Part shown: one piece after another, positions 11,171 through 23,921 of the stretch | Layout of the letters: each line of letters opens with the position of its first letter | Position numbering within the stretch: position 1 is the first letter of the stretch | Assembly (NCBI GenBank): GCA_013399855.1 | Contig: VXAY01005879.1 | Location: 39,097-103,096, forward strand | Source: Oxyruncus cristatus | Lineage: Eukaryota > Chordata > Aves > Passeriformes > Cotingidae | Reading direction: 5' to 3' | DNA length: 64,000 nt | Position numbers and translations under genes: made by a program | Notes under the pieces: model-generated | Told to the model about the DNA's origin: nothing | Database searches by the model: none | Seen by the model: only the letters and a program-made list of their open reading frames with translations

Positions 11171-13174
11171 TGTTTTCAGTTTCTGTTTTTCAATTTAGCT
11201 GCAATTCATATTTCTGAGCTCTCTCCAAAATTCTAATGGAAAAAAGCTTCTAAGAATTAAAGAGCCAATTTGTTGTATGGTTTTGTTGTGGTTTTTTTTA
11301 AGAAAAGCAACTAGTGTTTAAAGAGCTGTGATAAAACTGTACTGATGTTGCTGCAGTTTATTGTGTCTTCTCCTCCTGGGAGGAAGGGGAAAACATACCC
11401 TGTGAAGCAGCTCTCTTTTTGCCACAAGTACCTGTATGACTCAGTTTTGTGTGTTGTTGTCAGACAGATTTAGGGTTTAAAAAAATTCTTAGTTTCATTC
11501 TGTGTGGAGACACTAGTTCATGCTTTAGCCTTTCCCCTAAATAAGAGGAATTTACAGCTTCTTAGTTCTCAATGTGGCAGCTCTTTTTGCAAAATCTGTA
11601 GGGATTTAATGACTTACAACATCTGTGTTAAATGGGATTGAAAGTGGCTACTGAAGTGAAGAAGTTAGTGGGAACATTCACAGACAAAGGATGAATTTAC
11701 ACAGGAAAACAAATCAAAACCAGAGAGAAGCTGAACAACTTATGTAAAAATGAGGTATTTCTTTACACTGTTAATTACACTCTTCTCTGGAAGCTTGAGG
11801 ACTGAAGTTTTTTGTGAGTAGGACTAATTCTGAAGATCTAGAGGTATCTTTTGTTTTATATATATGTTTATATCTCTTTCTCTGAGAAAAGTCAGTTCAA
11901 TCAGTCTTAAAGTCAAGGGAAATTCATTGTTAATATCAGTCCCCTTGAGACTATAGGGAAAAAAAACCCTCAGTTTTTGTAGGCAAGGTGAACCAGCTTC
12001 TGCTATGGCTTGCTTTGTCCCCTGACAGTAGCAGAAATTAATCCGATGCCCACTGGCTTGGCTATTGCTTCTCTGGAAGTGGAAGCTGTGAACATATGTC
12101 ACAGTAGCACCACCAGACATGGAAAATTGTGTCTGTAAACACAAATTGTCACCAACCACCGTTTGTTCCTGAGGGATCCTCAATACCCCCCTGCTGCTGC
12201 CTCTGGGAGGAAGGCAAGGCTATTTCAGGAGGGGGCACACGGGACAGCACAGCACAGCTCTGCAGTTCCTGGGGACACAGCCCCTTCTCTGGCCGCCTCA
12301 CAGTCACCTTGCCAAGGGGACTGCTCATTGAACACGCTGTGCCTGAGGCTTTCCTCTTCCACCCACCTCAGATCTGGCAGACACACAGGACACTTGGCAC
12401 GAGGGCAGCTTTGGTCTACCTGTTCTGCAAATGGGATGGACATTTTTTTTTTTTGTGTGTGTGGATTATGCTGCCTTGTTAGTATTGGATTTTGGGCTCT
12501 AGTTTTGAATTTCTTGTGTAATATCTTAGTCAGGAGACTGCAACAACACAGGGAGAAGGGGTGTTTGTATTCCTGTTGGCCAACTATGTCTGTTAAGAGT
12601 TGTGCTAAAAATAACTTAGCTCAAACACATCATTTCATGGGTTTAACAGAGTGAATGTTTGCAGTACTGCCACTGGTTAAAGCAAGGAACTGCACTGATT
12701 TATTCTTTGTTGTACTCTCAGATTGCCGTACATATTTTTCAAATCTTTTTTTTTCCACTGGGCAAAGTTCAGCCCTCTTAAGTTGAGCAGCTGTCTTTTC
12801 CCTGGGACTGAATAAAATCAGCATTTCTTTGTCTCTGTGTGTGCTGCTCTCTCTCCTTGGTTCACACAATTGGATTTTGCTCATATTTTCAGTCATTCAG
12901 AAAAATACTATGGCTGCCTTTTAAGTGGTTGATTTATTTTATGGGTCTGACTAGTGAGAACTCTTTGTGAAGACTAAAAAGTGCAGAAGAAATAAAAAAG
13001 AAGTAGCAAAAAGGAAGTACATAAAATCTGTGTATTGCAGAGTTGACTGAGTTATATCTTTCTACATGCAGCTGTTACCAAACACAGAAACACTGTGCAA
13101 GGGGCTGGTGCAGGATAACAAAACTAATCTTTTGTTCTCTAGAAATAGACAGCAGCACTCCATATGTTGTCAGC

Positions 13175-13781
13175 TGTTGGGAGTCGAAAGAGACAATGGG
13201 AGACTTGGAGGAACCATCTTTATTCCACGCAGAACGCCTGAAGGAGACCACGCCAGAAAACCACTCTGCATCCAGACAAAGACAATTTTACTAACACCAA
13301 GTTAAACTTAGAAAATGTTAATGCATGTCTTATATATTTGTACCCCAGTTTAATAATATTTTCCCCTCAGTTTGTAGAAAAGTTTATTCCTATTTTCTGA
13401 TTGGTTAAAAAATACTGCATTGCACCATTTGCCGTATAAGGCATGTTAACTCCCCTAGTTACCATATTCCATCCCATTTTTCCCTGTTATGGTGTAAGCC
13501 CTACCTACCTTTTCCTTATATGTTGTAACTCCACCCTTGTTCCAGCACCTTCTATCTATACCCTATATAAACCCCAACCTTGTACCACCCAGGGGATTCG
13601 CCCGAAGGTTTCTGCACGAGCTGCGTCTCGTTGCGCCTTCACTCCCGTGGGCTTTACTACCATCTTTAAATAAAAGGCAGCTTGAGGCTGTAACCGATTA
13701 TCGGGAGCAGACCACTGCCGGACCCACAAGGCGAGTTGTAGCCTTTTCCCTGTTAACGCGGTCGGCGTTAGTCAGCTACCA
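13175..13781 (+). mobile_element. Solo LTR, unnamed avian ERV family (607 bp)
   Basis: Starts TGTTGGGAGTCG and ends CTACCA. It carries a TATA box and, about 100 bp further, a poly(A) signal, in the order expected of U3-R-U5. The 7-bp direct repeat TGTCAGC lies at 13168-13174 and again at 13783-13789, one base beyond the CA end. This looks like a target-site duplication, with a one-base uncertainty at the 3' boundary. No primer-binding site or internal sequence follows, so it is a solo LTR left by recombination between two LTRs. I cannot name the family. Confidence 0.75.
13564..13674 (+). promoter_or_regulatory. Solo-LTR TATA box and poly(A) signal
   Basis: TATATAA at 13564-13570 and AATAAA at 13669-13674. 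The transcription start would fall near 13595 and the R region between them. The intervening stretch is locally rich in CpG. Motifs are seen; activity is inferred. Confidence 0.6.
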
Positions 13782-13860
13782 CTGTCAGCTGTAAATCACA
13801 ATACTTATATATTTGTGACTTTTACATGCACACATATGGATTCAGGGTGTGAATTCATTA

Positions 13861-14896
13861 TAGTGAATGGTATGAAATCATGCTGGTGGCCTGTTACTAT
13901 TGGGGTTCTGCAGGGCTCCATTCTTGGCCCTGTGGTCTCCAACGTCTTCGTAAATGACCTGGACACAGTCTCAAAGGAATACTTAGTAAATCTGCCACTG
14001 GCACTAATTTGGGAGGAACTATCAACTCCCTTGAGGGCAGAGAGGCCTTGCAGAGAGATGTTGACAAATTAGAGAGATGGGCAATCACCAACCTATGAAA
14101 TTTAACAAGGGCAAGTGCCAGATTCTAAACCTGGGATGGAGCAACCCCATTGTGTGTACAGACTAGACAATAAGATGCTGGGAAGCAGTGCTATGGAAAG
14201 GGACCTGGGGGTCCTGGTCAATGTTGAATCTGAGTCAGCAGTGCCCTGGCAGCCAGGAGGGCCAATCATGTCCTGGGGGCATCAGGCAAAGCATCACCAG
14301 CCAGTCGAAGGAGGGNNNNNNNNNNNNNNNNNNNNNNGGTTGTCCCGCTCTGCCCTGCACTGGGGCAGCCTCACCTTGAATATTGTGGCAGTTTGGGGTG
14401 CCACAATATGATAAAGATATTAAGCTATTAGAGAATGTCAAAAGGAGAGCAATGAGAATGGTGAAGGGACTTGAGGGGAAGCTGCATGAGGAGCAGCTGA
14501 GGGCACTTGGTCTATTCAGCCTGGAGAAGAGGAGACTGAAGGGAGACCTCACTGTTGTCTTCAACACCCTCACGAGGGGAAGTGAAGGGGCAAGTACAAA
14601 TCTCTTCATTTTCATGACCAGTGACAGGACTTGAGCAAACATCATGAACCTGACTCAGGAGGTGTTTAGGTTGGTTATCAGGAAAGGAATTCTTCACCCA
14701 GAGGATGGTTGAGCAATGGAACAGGATCTCCAGGGAAGTGGACATAGCAACAAGTCTGACAGAGTTCAGGAAACATTTGGACAATGCTCTCAGGCATGCG
14801 GTGTGATTCCTGGGGTGTCCTTCACGGATCCTGGAGCTGGATGATCCTTGTGGGTCCCTTACAGCTCAGCATATTCTATGATTCTGTGATTCTAGG
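13861..14896 (+). mobile_element. CR1 LINE, 3' portion with reverse-transcriptase remnant
   Basis: Begins within the reverse transcriptase at a GGGGTTCTGCAGGGCTCC block, the PQGSxLGP motif. It runs through the C-terminal coding part and 3' untranslated region to TATGATTCTGTGATTCTA. The place where FADD should be encoded (about 13988-13999) now reads Ser-Ala-Thr-Gly in the best-fitting frame, so both catalytic aspartates are gone. A 22-N gap at 14316 interrupts a conserved CR1 stretch. The 3' tail resembles the CR1 at 22236-22534 more than the one at 7682-8506, so the two types appear to be different subfamilies. Confidence 0.9.
14316..14337. other. Assembly gap (22 N)
   Basis: Lies within the CR1. 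The bases on both sides (GAGGG and GGTTGTCCC) almost join to the normal CR1 sequence, so little may really be missing. Confidence 0.9.
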
Positions 14897-17800
14897 TTTT
14901 ACAGTCAAATACACTCATGTATGCACACACAGAATCCACCAAGAGGTCAATATCACTCTGTTAGTAAGAGTTACTTCCAGTTCCTAGCCCATACATTGTA
15001 GTGTGAATTACCTAAACACAGTCTGTATGTGTGGGGGTTAAGGAGGAAGATTTTTTGTTTTCTGGTAGACAAAAAAGTAATGGAATTTCACAATGTACCA
15101 TTACAGGACACTAGTGCTAAAATAAGTAATGGAAACAACATGCTAAGGATTTCCTTAACCATAAGGAATTGTATATGACCTATAGGATTTTATTTGCTCT
15201 CATTTAAGAACCTTAATAGGAGGAAGAAATAAATTCTTAGGAAAGAAAGGAGTCTGAGGGCATACTCAGATATGGTTTATCTGTCTGATTCAAAGAGCAG
15301 TTGCTGACTCTGCAGAAAGGCAGAATTGGAAATTGAATTACTCTGAACTGCCAAAAAAGATGTGCAATACTTAATCTGCAGTGCAGGAGGCTGCTGTCAG
15401 GCTCTTGGTAAAAAAAAATGTAATTCCCTAGCTATCACTTTCTTCTTGAGGGAGCATAGTTCAACCACTGACAATCTCTGTATCTGTATCTTCAACTTTA
15501 AGAAGTGAATAATATCTTCTCTTTTGTTTATACAGTGTGATGAAGCACAGTTGAGCTAAAAAATAGAAATGCTTAAGAATTCAAGTCCAAACTGCATTTG
15601 CAAAACAAAACCAGAAAACCTCTATTCTCTAAAAAGAAGAAAACAAAATTTCTGCATTTTGTGAAGATCTATGCATTTTCTCTCTGTATAGTTAAACCTA
15701 AAATGACTGATAATACTCCAAGGTCTCGAAAATCAAACATACATATCTCTGATCTTCATGAAAAAGAGAAAGTTTAAATGAATACAGCATATTGCCTTGC
15801 CTGTGACACACCCCTTCCTTTAATACATACATGAGCAAAAAGACACAGAAAATTAAATATAACAAGGGGAAACCTTAAGTCTTCTCAACAAGCTTTATTT
15901 CCTTTCTCTTTATGTTATTGCATTGACTCAAATAATGCCCATGAATATGAAGCTTGCTAGCCTGGGGACCTGCAAAGCTTTTAGCCAGCTGTAGTCACAA
16001 TTTGCCTTTTGGTCCACGTTTAAGTGATTTTCACTCTTCAAACAGTCTCTTCAGAGATACCATCCAGTAGGAACCCAGCTACTCTGAGGTAAGAACATTT
16101 TAAATTATAAAGGCTTATTTCACATCCCCTATAGGACCAGAAACTACAAATTCATCCCTGTCTGTGAGTGGCCTCTTCTCCATGCAAGTGAAGAGGATGC
16201 ACCACCAGGAGTTCCTCGACCAGCAGGAGGAACAAGGGCTCATTTCAGGCTGTTCAGGGGTACGGCTGTTTTAGTTCATGATCAACTAAATGTGCTCAGT
16301 GCTGAAAGAATGAAGACATGAAATATTGTACAGCAGTGACAGTGGGATATTTGCAAGTAAAGAGCTATAGAAATATTTTAGGTTAGGAGGCAGGAAATAT
16401 CTAGTGACTGTTGAATTTCTCATCTTGCTGCAGAAGGTGTCTAGATAGAAAGTAGGTAGGGCATACACTCCCCTTTAAAGAGTGAGTAAAATCTGGACTT
16501 CATTCAGTTGAAAGAGTATGATTAAAAGTTTTCAGGTCAGGGCTATGATCCAAGAGCTGATCTGTTTCAAAAGATTCTGGTGTGCAGTGTTTCAGCTGCA
16601 GTTTTTCCCTGATCAGTCTCAGTAATTACCTGCCGGAACCTCTGTATGTATGGCTGAGTGAAAAAATGTTGCTGAAAACATGGGCATCACGTGCTTCTTA
16701 TGTATTTCTGAGAAAAGTATGTATTCCTTTTTCAGAGTCTAAGTACTACACAATCACATCTTTTTGTGGAGGTCTTTCCACTGATCCAAGCAGAGACGTG
16801 CCCAATTTACCTTTGTGTAAGTACCTTACCCAATTAGCCAGTTGAAGTGGTTATCAGATATGTGCTTTCTTGTATTGATGAGTATTTCCCCCTTGTAAGG
16901 CAGGGAGAAGGACAGGTGAGCAGTTTGGAGGCAGTATGGGCTTTTCATCTTGTCAGAACAACTAACATTTTTGTGGTGATTATAATTTTGTTCAGTCCAT
17001 GTTCCTGTGGAACAATGCTGATGCTAAACTATTTTTTGCCTGTGGCTATTAGCCAAGATAAAATTGAAAAAGGGAAAAAAAAAATCTTCTGTTATTTTGT
17101 CATATATCTAATTAGACATTAAGAGTAAACCAGCATTTTTATGAAAGAATGTAGTTAAGATGCAGTTCTGGAGTTGCAGTAGTAACAACATTTGTTCTGT
17201 GTGGTAAACAGAAGCCTTTTGGCAGTGGGATGCTTTAGTTTTGAAAACTGCCAAAAAATTGCTTGCTTATGTACAGAACTACAGCTACTCACTGTGCCTG
17301 TGAGTCATACAGAAGGGGGACCAGGGTAAACACAGAGCCGTAGTAAAAAAAGGGTAGTTGTGCAGGAAACATGCATTATTATGCTGGCAAGCAAAGATAC
17401 AGGCTGCACTCCTGTCATTAAGAGTGAAGAAAGGGGGAGTGTTGGGGGGGAAGAGTTGAAGTCGAGCCTGGATATTCTAATGTAATTTGGAAAGGAGTAC
17501 AGAGTAGTCTAAATGGTAATGGTTTTTGACAGTTTGATATGTATTTATAGCTGTTGCCAGCCCTGCCTGAATATTATATAGGATTATCTGGGATTTTCTG
17601 GGTTTATCACCACAGGCATGCAGGATTAACAGCCTGATGAAGTCAAAAAGAATTACTCAGCCAATCCAATCCCTATACTTATGCAACGCCCTTAGCACAA
17701 GGTCCCAGTGAGCTGTACGAGAAATACAATAACTGCCAGAAAGGGTGGTGAAATAAAAATTTGGCATCTAGGCTTGACATCCATCATGGAAGCGGGCTTC

Positions 17801-20800
17801 AGATTATCTCCTGATAAAAGCTTCCAAAGAGTCAGTGCCCAGCAAAGCAGGGAGTGGGCATCACTCATCCCGCTCCTCGTTGGTAACATTAAAGACATTT
17901 TTAATGATCAGCACTTTCACAGGGGGAATATACAGATAGATAAATACTCATTGAGGCACTTAGAAGCTAGGTGAAAGAAGCTTCTATTAAAAGTAGATGC
18001 TAGATACACAGGAGTTCCCTTTGACACAAAACCACTGGTCCATCCTACCTGCAGCTTTTATCTACTTTTGTCCAATTGCTTTTATTTTTCCTGTGAAATA
18101 TTCCTAAAAATCTTATCTTCAAACTGCACTGTAGCATCCATGAGGCAGACACAGCAGGTTCTTTTGATTTTGCATGTGTAGCACTAAGTTGAGCTGTGCT
18201 GGGTCAAAAGGTTTGCTAACCCTTCAAAAGCACTTAATTTCTTCAAACAGAAAAATTTTTTCAAACAACAATGAAGCAAATACATTTGAGCCAAAGTACC
18301 CATTGTAGGCTGTCACTCACAACAGGTCAGTGGTGGAGACCCTGTCCACATTCCCCAGTATAGACTGGTGTCTTGTAAGTCATCTATCAGAGTTTGTCTG
18401 AAGACAGAGCACTTGAAGAGGTTGACCATAAATCCTAAGTATTAGAGGAAGGGTAAAGGGCTGATGATGTTGCAGCTGAAAATGAGGACTAATTGGAAAC
18501 AAGCAGCTTCTTTCTGCTATCATTACCTGAGCTCATTGACTTGCTATTGTTCAGGATTCTCTGTACAGACTTCAGCCATACATAGAACCAGATAAAGCTC
18601 CAGGCTGCCTAAGATGAAGAGGAACAGTCTTTAAGAAACAGCATTGAGCACTGTGTCATTTGGGGGAGGATGTCTTGGAGGTGATCCAAAGGACTAAAAG
18701 TACCCAGAAAGCTGCATTAAAGCATGTATTTGGCTTAATGTTTGGAGCTTCTCCAGTCACATGGAACAGGATCTATGGATAGGTATGCAAAGTAAGAAGT
18801 ATTTGTCCAGAGTTTTGTAGGACAGATGTGATCTCAGGTCTTTAATCAGAGCATGTCTTCTACAGGAGACCCGTGGTGGCTACAGCCTCTTTGCTGAAAA
18901 GTTGTGTTAGTACACTTAATGCTCACCAGTGTCCCTCCTGCCACAGTGGTCTGTCTTCAGCTTTGGAACTTTTAACCGAGACAGAGTTTGGTATGTTGGT
19001 TTTTTTTAAGTCAATTATAGAGAATATAACAAATGAGGCAACAGCTGTATGAAATGAATCTGTTATGAGATGAAATACAGATGTCACAGTAGCCGCAGTA
19101 CTTGAGAAGGAGTATCAGTGGTGGCATTTTTCCTGACATAAGAAAGCAATCTCTTTGTTGCTCAGTAATTATTGTGATTACTGCGTTTGCAGGTGAAGGA
19201 TGGCTTGCCAAATTTTCCTGTAAGATAAATCCATTTTTTAGCATGCAAGTTTTGACATACAGCTTGAAAGAATAATTAGCTAAATGTTTTCCTTGAAAGT
19301 TATTTTTCACTATTTTCAATAAAGATTTTTCTTCTAGCCATGTTTTAATGGCTGTAATAATGAAGCAGCATCAAAAGCACATTTACTTGTAAGAAGAAAT
19401 TCAAGAGCAACTTCTCCCCAGGCTGCCAGGTGTATGCTGGCTGTGCAGCTCATGATGTGCTGACTCAAGGAGGTGTGAAAAGTCTTATTCTATTTAACAC
19501 TCCGGGACAACTGGTTTGGGTCATTCTCTTTCCCCTGCCCTACCTGCTATTCTGAGAGGAGTTTTCAACACCTTATGTGTTCAACGTAAGCCTATTATCT
19601 CAAGACCTGTATCTGATACCTCTATCTCTGTAGACAAGAGGGCATACCATATTAGGAATTTTAACTCTAGATATCCATCTATGGAGCAAAACAAAGGCTT
19701 GTTCATGGCATGGATTCAATACCTGTAATATACTTGAAAAGGATACAAATAGCTAAGAAGGTAGGGAGTGAGAAATTTCCTGTAAAATTAAATAGTAGGG
19801 GGAAAAAACCACTTCAGTTAATAAAATAATTAAAATGTTTGATTTAAATAATACTGAATCATTGTCTTCTGATTCTGTTCCACTTCATAATGTCATGCGA
19901 AACAGAAAAGTTCAAAACATCCTGTTCAATTATGTTTAGTCTTTTCCATTTTTCTTGCAAAACAGAAATGTGTTACAACTGAATTATTTCAGAAAGAGGC
20001 TTTGCTTTGTTCAGAATGCTAATTTTTACAGAAAAATATTGGATAGGTACTGATGAGGTCATCCGGTGTGTCCATAAGAGGAAACCAGTTTGTATTTCAG
20101 TATATGTCTATTTTTTCAAGTTTTCAATACTTAAAAAAACTTCCAAAAAAATTCCCATCATTAAAAATTCTTTTACCTTATTGTCACAATTTTGGTGCAC
20201 AAAACCCAGTGAAGAACTAAAAAATAACCATCTCTCTTTCATCTGCTGTTTTTCAGGAAGGCATTTGTTAGATTTGTTTCTGTATTTATGCTAGAGTGAG
20301 CAAGGATAACTAGGTGGCTTTTGTGCTTAGAGCCTGATGGTCTGGGGCTGAGCTGCTCTTAAGTGCCTGTGTGAAAATGTCAACGCCTGAGAAAACTTGT
20401 CTCATGCTGATGAGCATTAGCATTGTGGTCCTCTTTGCTGATGTATTTGTTAGGTCTTCTATCCACAATGTATTTTGTGCATACACTGATAAGTAGAAAT
20501 GATTGAATAGCCTTCTTTTTTGATCAAAGCATGCTACACAAACATACACTGAAATACATGAGCACAAAAAGTGTATGTGCACATGCACACAGTCCTCCAG
20601 TGCTTCATGATAAAGAAAATATTATTATACTCATTTTTATGAGGCCAGCAATAGGGTTACCAAGCTACTAAATGAAACATGAATTATTCATCAGTCTGCA
20701 TGTCATATGGATCTTTTAAATTACAGCCAAAGAAATGGTAAAACTGTAAGCTTCTACGATTCTTGCAAAACCAATTTAATTGCAAAGACACAATAAAGTT

Positions 20801-22235
20801 CCTCCCCCTATTTTAACCATTTGTTATTTTAATGAAACTAGAGGTAGCAGCTTATGTAGATTTCCATAATATACAACTAATGAGATACAAGGTACATTAG
20901 TAATTTACAGGCCTGAAGTATGCTGGACCCTCATGAAAGGACCTTTTATAAACACTGTAATCACACAAAAGTGATCTATCTCCTGAACACTTTTTTTGTA
21001 CAGAGGCAGTGCCTGTATTTATGAATTTTTTAAATTGGAGGATGAATGCTGTGAATATTCTGGAGAGTACTACACTGAGCCAAGGATACACTTTTTTTAA
21101 TATTTCTAAGAAATTAATTTTATTCAGGCCTAGCACAGGGAGATAGAAAAATCGTATTTAGAGGTATAAGATTATTTTACAATGAAAGCATCTGGAACTA
21201 TCTGTTGGCACATTGTGATTCTCCCACCTCAGCTTTCTCTATCAGGATATGTGTTTTCCTTCATTTTATTGGAAGCGTTTATATCACTGCATAAAAGACT
21301 GCATAAACAGTCCTTCTACAACTCTATAGTAAATTGTTAATTATATTTCTATCCTTTTTGCTACCCAGCAAACAGATAAAAAGGCAAGGCTAAATTGAAA
21401 AAGAAAATTAATGTGGCAAATTTTAAATAAGCAAACCAGGTATTTCACAACAGCATAAAAGACTTACATTTGTTTGTGCAACAGTGTCTGAGAGTTTGTA
21501 ATGGGGAAAATCAAAATTAGAACAAAAGGATTGTATAAATAAATGCTCTGTTTTGCCCTCTTCTTTCCTAGTGTAAGCTCATATTAAGATTTATACTATC
21601 AATTTTTGTGCCTAATCAGAATCATGAAAATAAACTTCACAACAGGATGTGTTGAAGGGAACTATACAGAAAAATACAAAGAAGAAAAGTTTTCTTTCCA
21701 TGAATTATTGACAATGTTTAAATCCCCTAATCGAACAGAAAACATGCTACATTTTCAGCCATGTACCTAAACCCACCCTTTACTCAGACCACTGAGTTAC
21801 TGAAGGTGTCCAGACTCTTCCAGGGGTGAATTTTTGGTAATACATCAGTATTACCAGTCAAATTCATTTATTCTGGGAACCCTGGATCAATAGCCATAAG
21901 TATTCTCTTTCACAGTTTCTGTTTGTTAGGGTTTATTGTTTGTTAGGCTTTCATAGTTTCTGTTAGTTCTGGGTTTATTGTATGTTAGGCTTCCTTCCTT
22001 ATGCTTTTAAGCTTCTGGAACACAAGATGGTCTCTCCATAAGGAAGGACCAACCTGCATGTTCTCCCTGAATTAGTCTATTGTAACTCCACATCATAAAA
22101 TACTCCCCAGAACTAGTAATACAACTGGTGAAACACACACATTTTGCCAATTCCTCCATTTTTAAATAGATCTCAAGCTCCCAAACATAACTACTTTCAC
22201 AGCCATGTGTGAAATGGCCAAAATGTAATTGTAGG
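14897..22235. other. No gene recognised
   Basis: About 7.3 kb of AT-rich, mostly unique-looking DNA. It contains a 42-bp imperfect tandem duplication (separate entry). The 17520-17960 stretch is more compositionally even than its surroundings, a weak hint of a conserved non-coding element. No coding exon with splice sites and recognisable product was found. Confidence 0.5.
21911..21994. repeat. Imperfect tandem duplication, about 42 bp x 2
   Basis: 21911-21952 and 21953-21994 share the order AGTTTCTGTT, GGTTTATTGT, TGTTAGGCTT with several substitutions. Confidence 0.7.
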
Positions 22236-22534
22236 CATTGATCTCTTCTCTGTGGTGACAGGACCCAACGGAATGGCCTGAAGTTGTGTCAGGGTAGGTT
22301 TAGGTTAGTTATTAGAAAAAGGTTTTTCACCCGGAGGGTGGTTGGATGCTGGAACAGGCTCCCCAGGGAAGTGGTCACAGCACAAAGGCTGACAGAGTTC
22401 AAGAATCATTTGGACAATACTCTCAGGCACCCAGTGTGACTCTTGGGGGTGGTGCTCTGCAGGGCTAAGGTTGGACTCAATGATCCTTGTGGGTCCCTTC
22501 CAACTCAGTATATTCTATGATTCTGTGATTCTGT
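22236..22534 (+). mobile_element. CR1 LINE, short 3' end
   Basis: Contains the 3' untranslated hallmarks GGAACAGGCTCCCCAGGGAA, CTCAATGATCCTTGTGGGTC and the terminal repeat TATGATTCTGTGATTCTG. It aligns by eye with the last 300 bp of the CR1 at 13861-14896, so both belong to one subfamily. There is no coding sequence left. Confidence 0.9.
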
Positions 22535-23361
22535 GCCATATAAGCAGCCTGAAATCAAAAAAATTCTTTTGATCAGAACTGATGGGAGTTACATCTCCTT
22601 TTATACTGGTGTCAAGGAGACCATTTGATCACAATGTCCATGCTGGGCACCTTCAGAAAGAGATGAAGCATCCAGCATGCACAGTACAGCAACAGAGATG
22701 TGAGGTACAAATAAGTGGAAGACATTCAACTTCAAAAATCCACTGAGATACTAAATCACTGTAAGCACAAGAGAAGCCATCAATAAATTAATGTAATTAG
22801 CACTTCTGCAGTGGTTTGCTGGCCTCTAAACACTGAGATTAAGAACTCCAGTCAGTATAAACTCACCAACAAGGAGCAGACAGCTGTCAGTGGAAGTCAC
22901 TGGTTTAGAATAAACAGAAAAAAAAAAAATCATTTTTGTAGCTTCCAATCTCTTCAATTTGCTAATGCAAAAATATCACCAGAAGAACAAACTAATGAGC
23001 TGGGTGTCACCCCGCCTTACTCATCGTAACCGCATTGTCAGTCAAGTTCAAGGTGCCAATTTTGTAGCTACAGACAATTTGAGAAGGAAAAAGATCTCAG
23101 CTTGATTTTTCAGGTCCCTGGCTGAGCTTGCTCTCTGACAGCAGGAAAGAGCATCTTCTATCCTTTAAATGGAGCAAATTAAATATGAAAGAACATTAAA
23201 ATAGAACAAATATGGAAGCTGTGACAGACAATCACTTTTAGGGAGTATTTTTGTGACAATTATTGAACTGAAATCAAGGCTGTAAACACCATAAAACCAT
23301 CACTTTCATTTTATGATTTTTTCTGATGAGGCATGTCTCTGCAAAAGTTAAGGAAACAATT
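22535..23361. other. No gene recognised
   Basis: AT-rich sequence with a run of 12 A at 22918-22929. No gene or element was recognised. Confidence 0.5.
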
Positions 23362-23921
23362 CTTAGAATTTTTGCTGGGGTAGAGTTAATTTTCTTCACA
23401 GTGGATAGGATGGGGTTCCGTTTTGGATTTCTGATGAACACAGTGATGATAATAGGAATGTTTTTGTTATTGCTGAACAGGGTGTACACAGAGCCAAGGC
23501 CTTTCCTGCTTTTCATACCATCACACTGGTGAGGTGGCAGAGGGTGTGTGGGAGGTTGCGAGGAGACAGAGCTGTGGCAGATGATCCAAACTGACCAAAG
23601 GGATATTCCAGACCATAAGACAGTACATAAACTGGAAGAAGAAGGAAAGGGGGCATATTCAGAGTGATGGCTTTTGTCTTCCCATGTCAGCATTATGTGT
23701 GATGGGGCCCTGCTCTCCTGGAGATGGCTGAGAACCTGCCTGACCATAGGGAGCAGTCGAATAATTCCTTGTTTTGCTTTGCTCGCATACGCAGTTTTTG
23801 CTTTCCCTATTATTGGGTTTTCTGGCTTTTACCCTTCTGACTCTTTCCCCAGTCCCGCTGGTGGGGGAGTGAGAGAGAGGCTGCACAGGGCTTGGCTGCT
23901 GGCTGGGGTTAAACCATGACA
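23362..23921 (+). mobile_element. Solo LTR, ERVL-like avian family (5' edge degraded)
   Basis: Opens with a GCTGGGGTAGAGTTAATTTT block and closes with GGGGTTAAACCATGACA, both characteristic of a common avian ERVL-type LTR. A 22-bp block at 23589-23610 is identical to 55046-55067 in the LTR at 54824-55371, which confirms they are one family. The initial TGTCCTGG of that LTR is degraded here. No primer-binding site follows 23921, so this is a solo LTR. Divergence from the other copy is substantial, indicating an old insertion. Confidence 0.75.

Larger units (their letters stand above)
8507..13174. other. No gene recognised; simple repeats only
   Basis: AT-rich DNA with no identified gene. It holds a (TTTTG)n run and a T/G tract (separate entries), a run of 12 A at about 9958-9969, and a GC-richer block at 12180-12460 in which several frames are open. 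That block matches no family I recognise and has no splice pattern supporting an exon. At 10440-10530 there are clustered TAATTA-like motifs. Confidence 0.5.

Noticed and set aside
12163..12654. 163-codon open frame in a GC-richer block
   Set aside because: Overlapping frames on both strands are equally open, no domain is recognisable and no splice pattern supports an exon.
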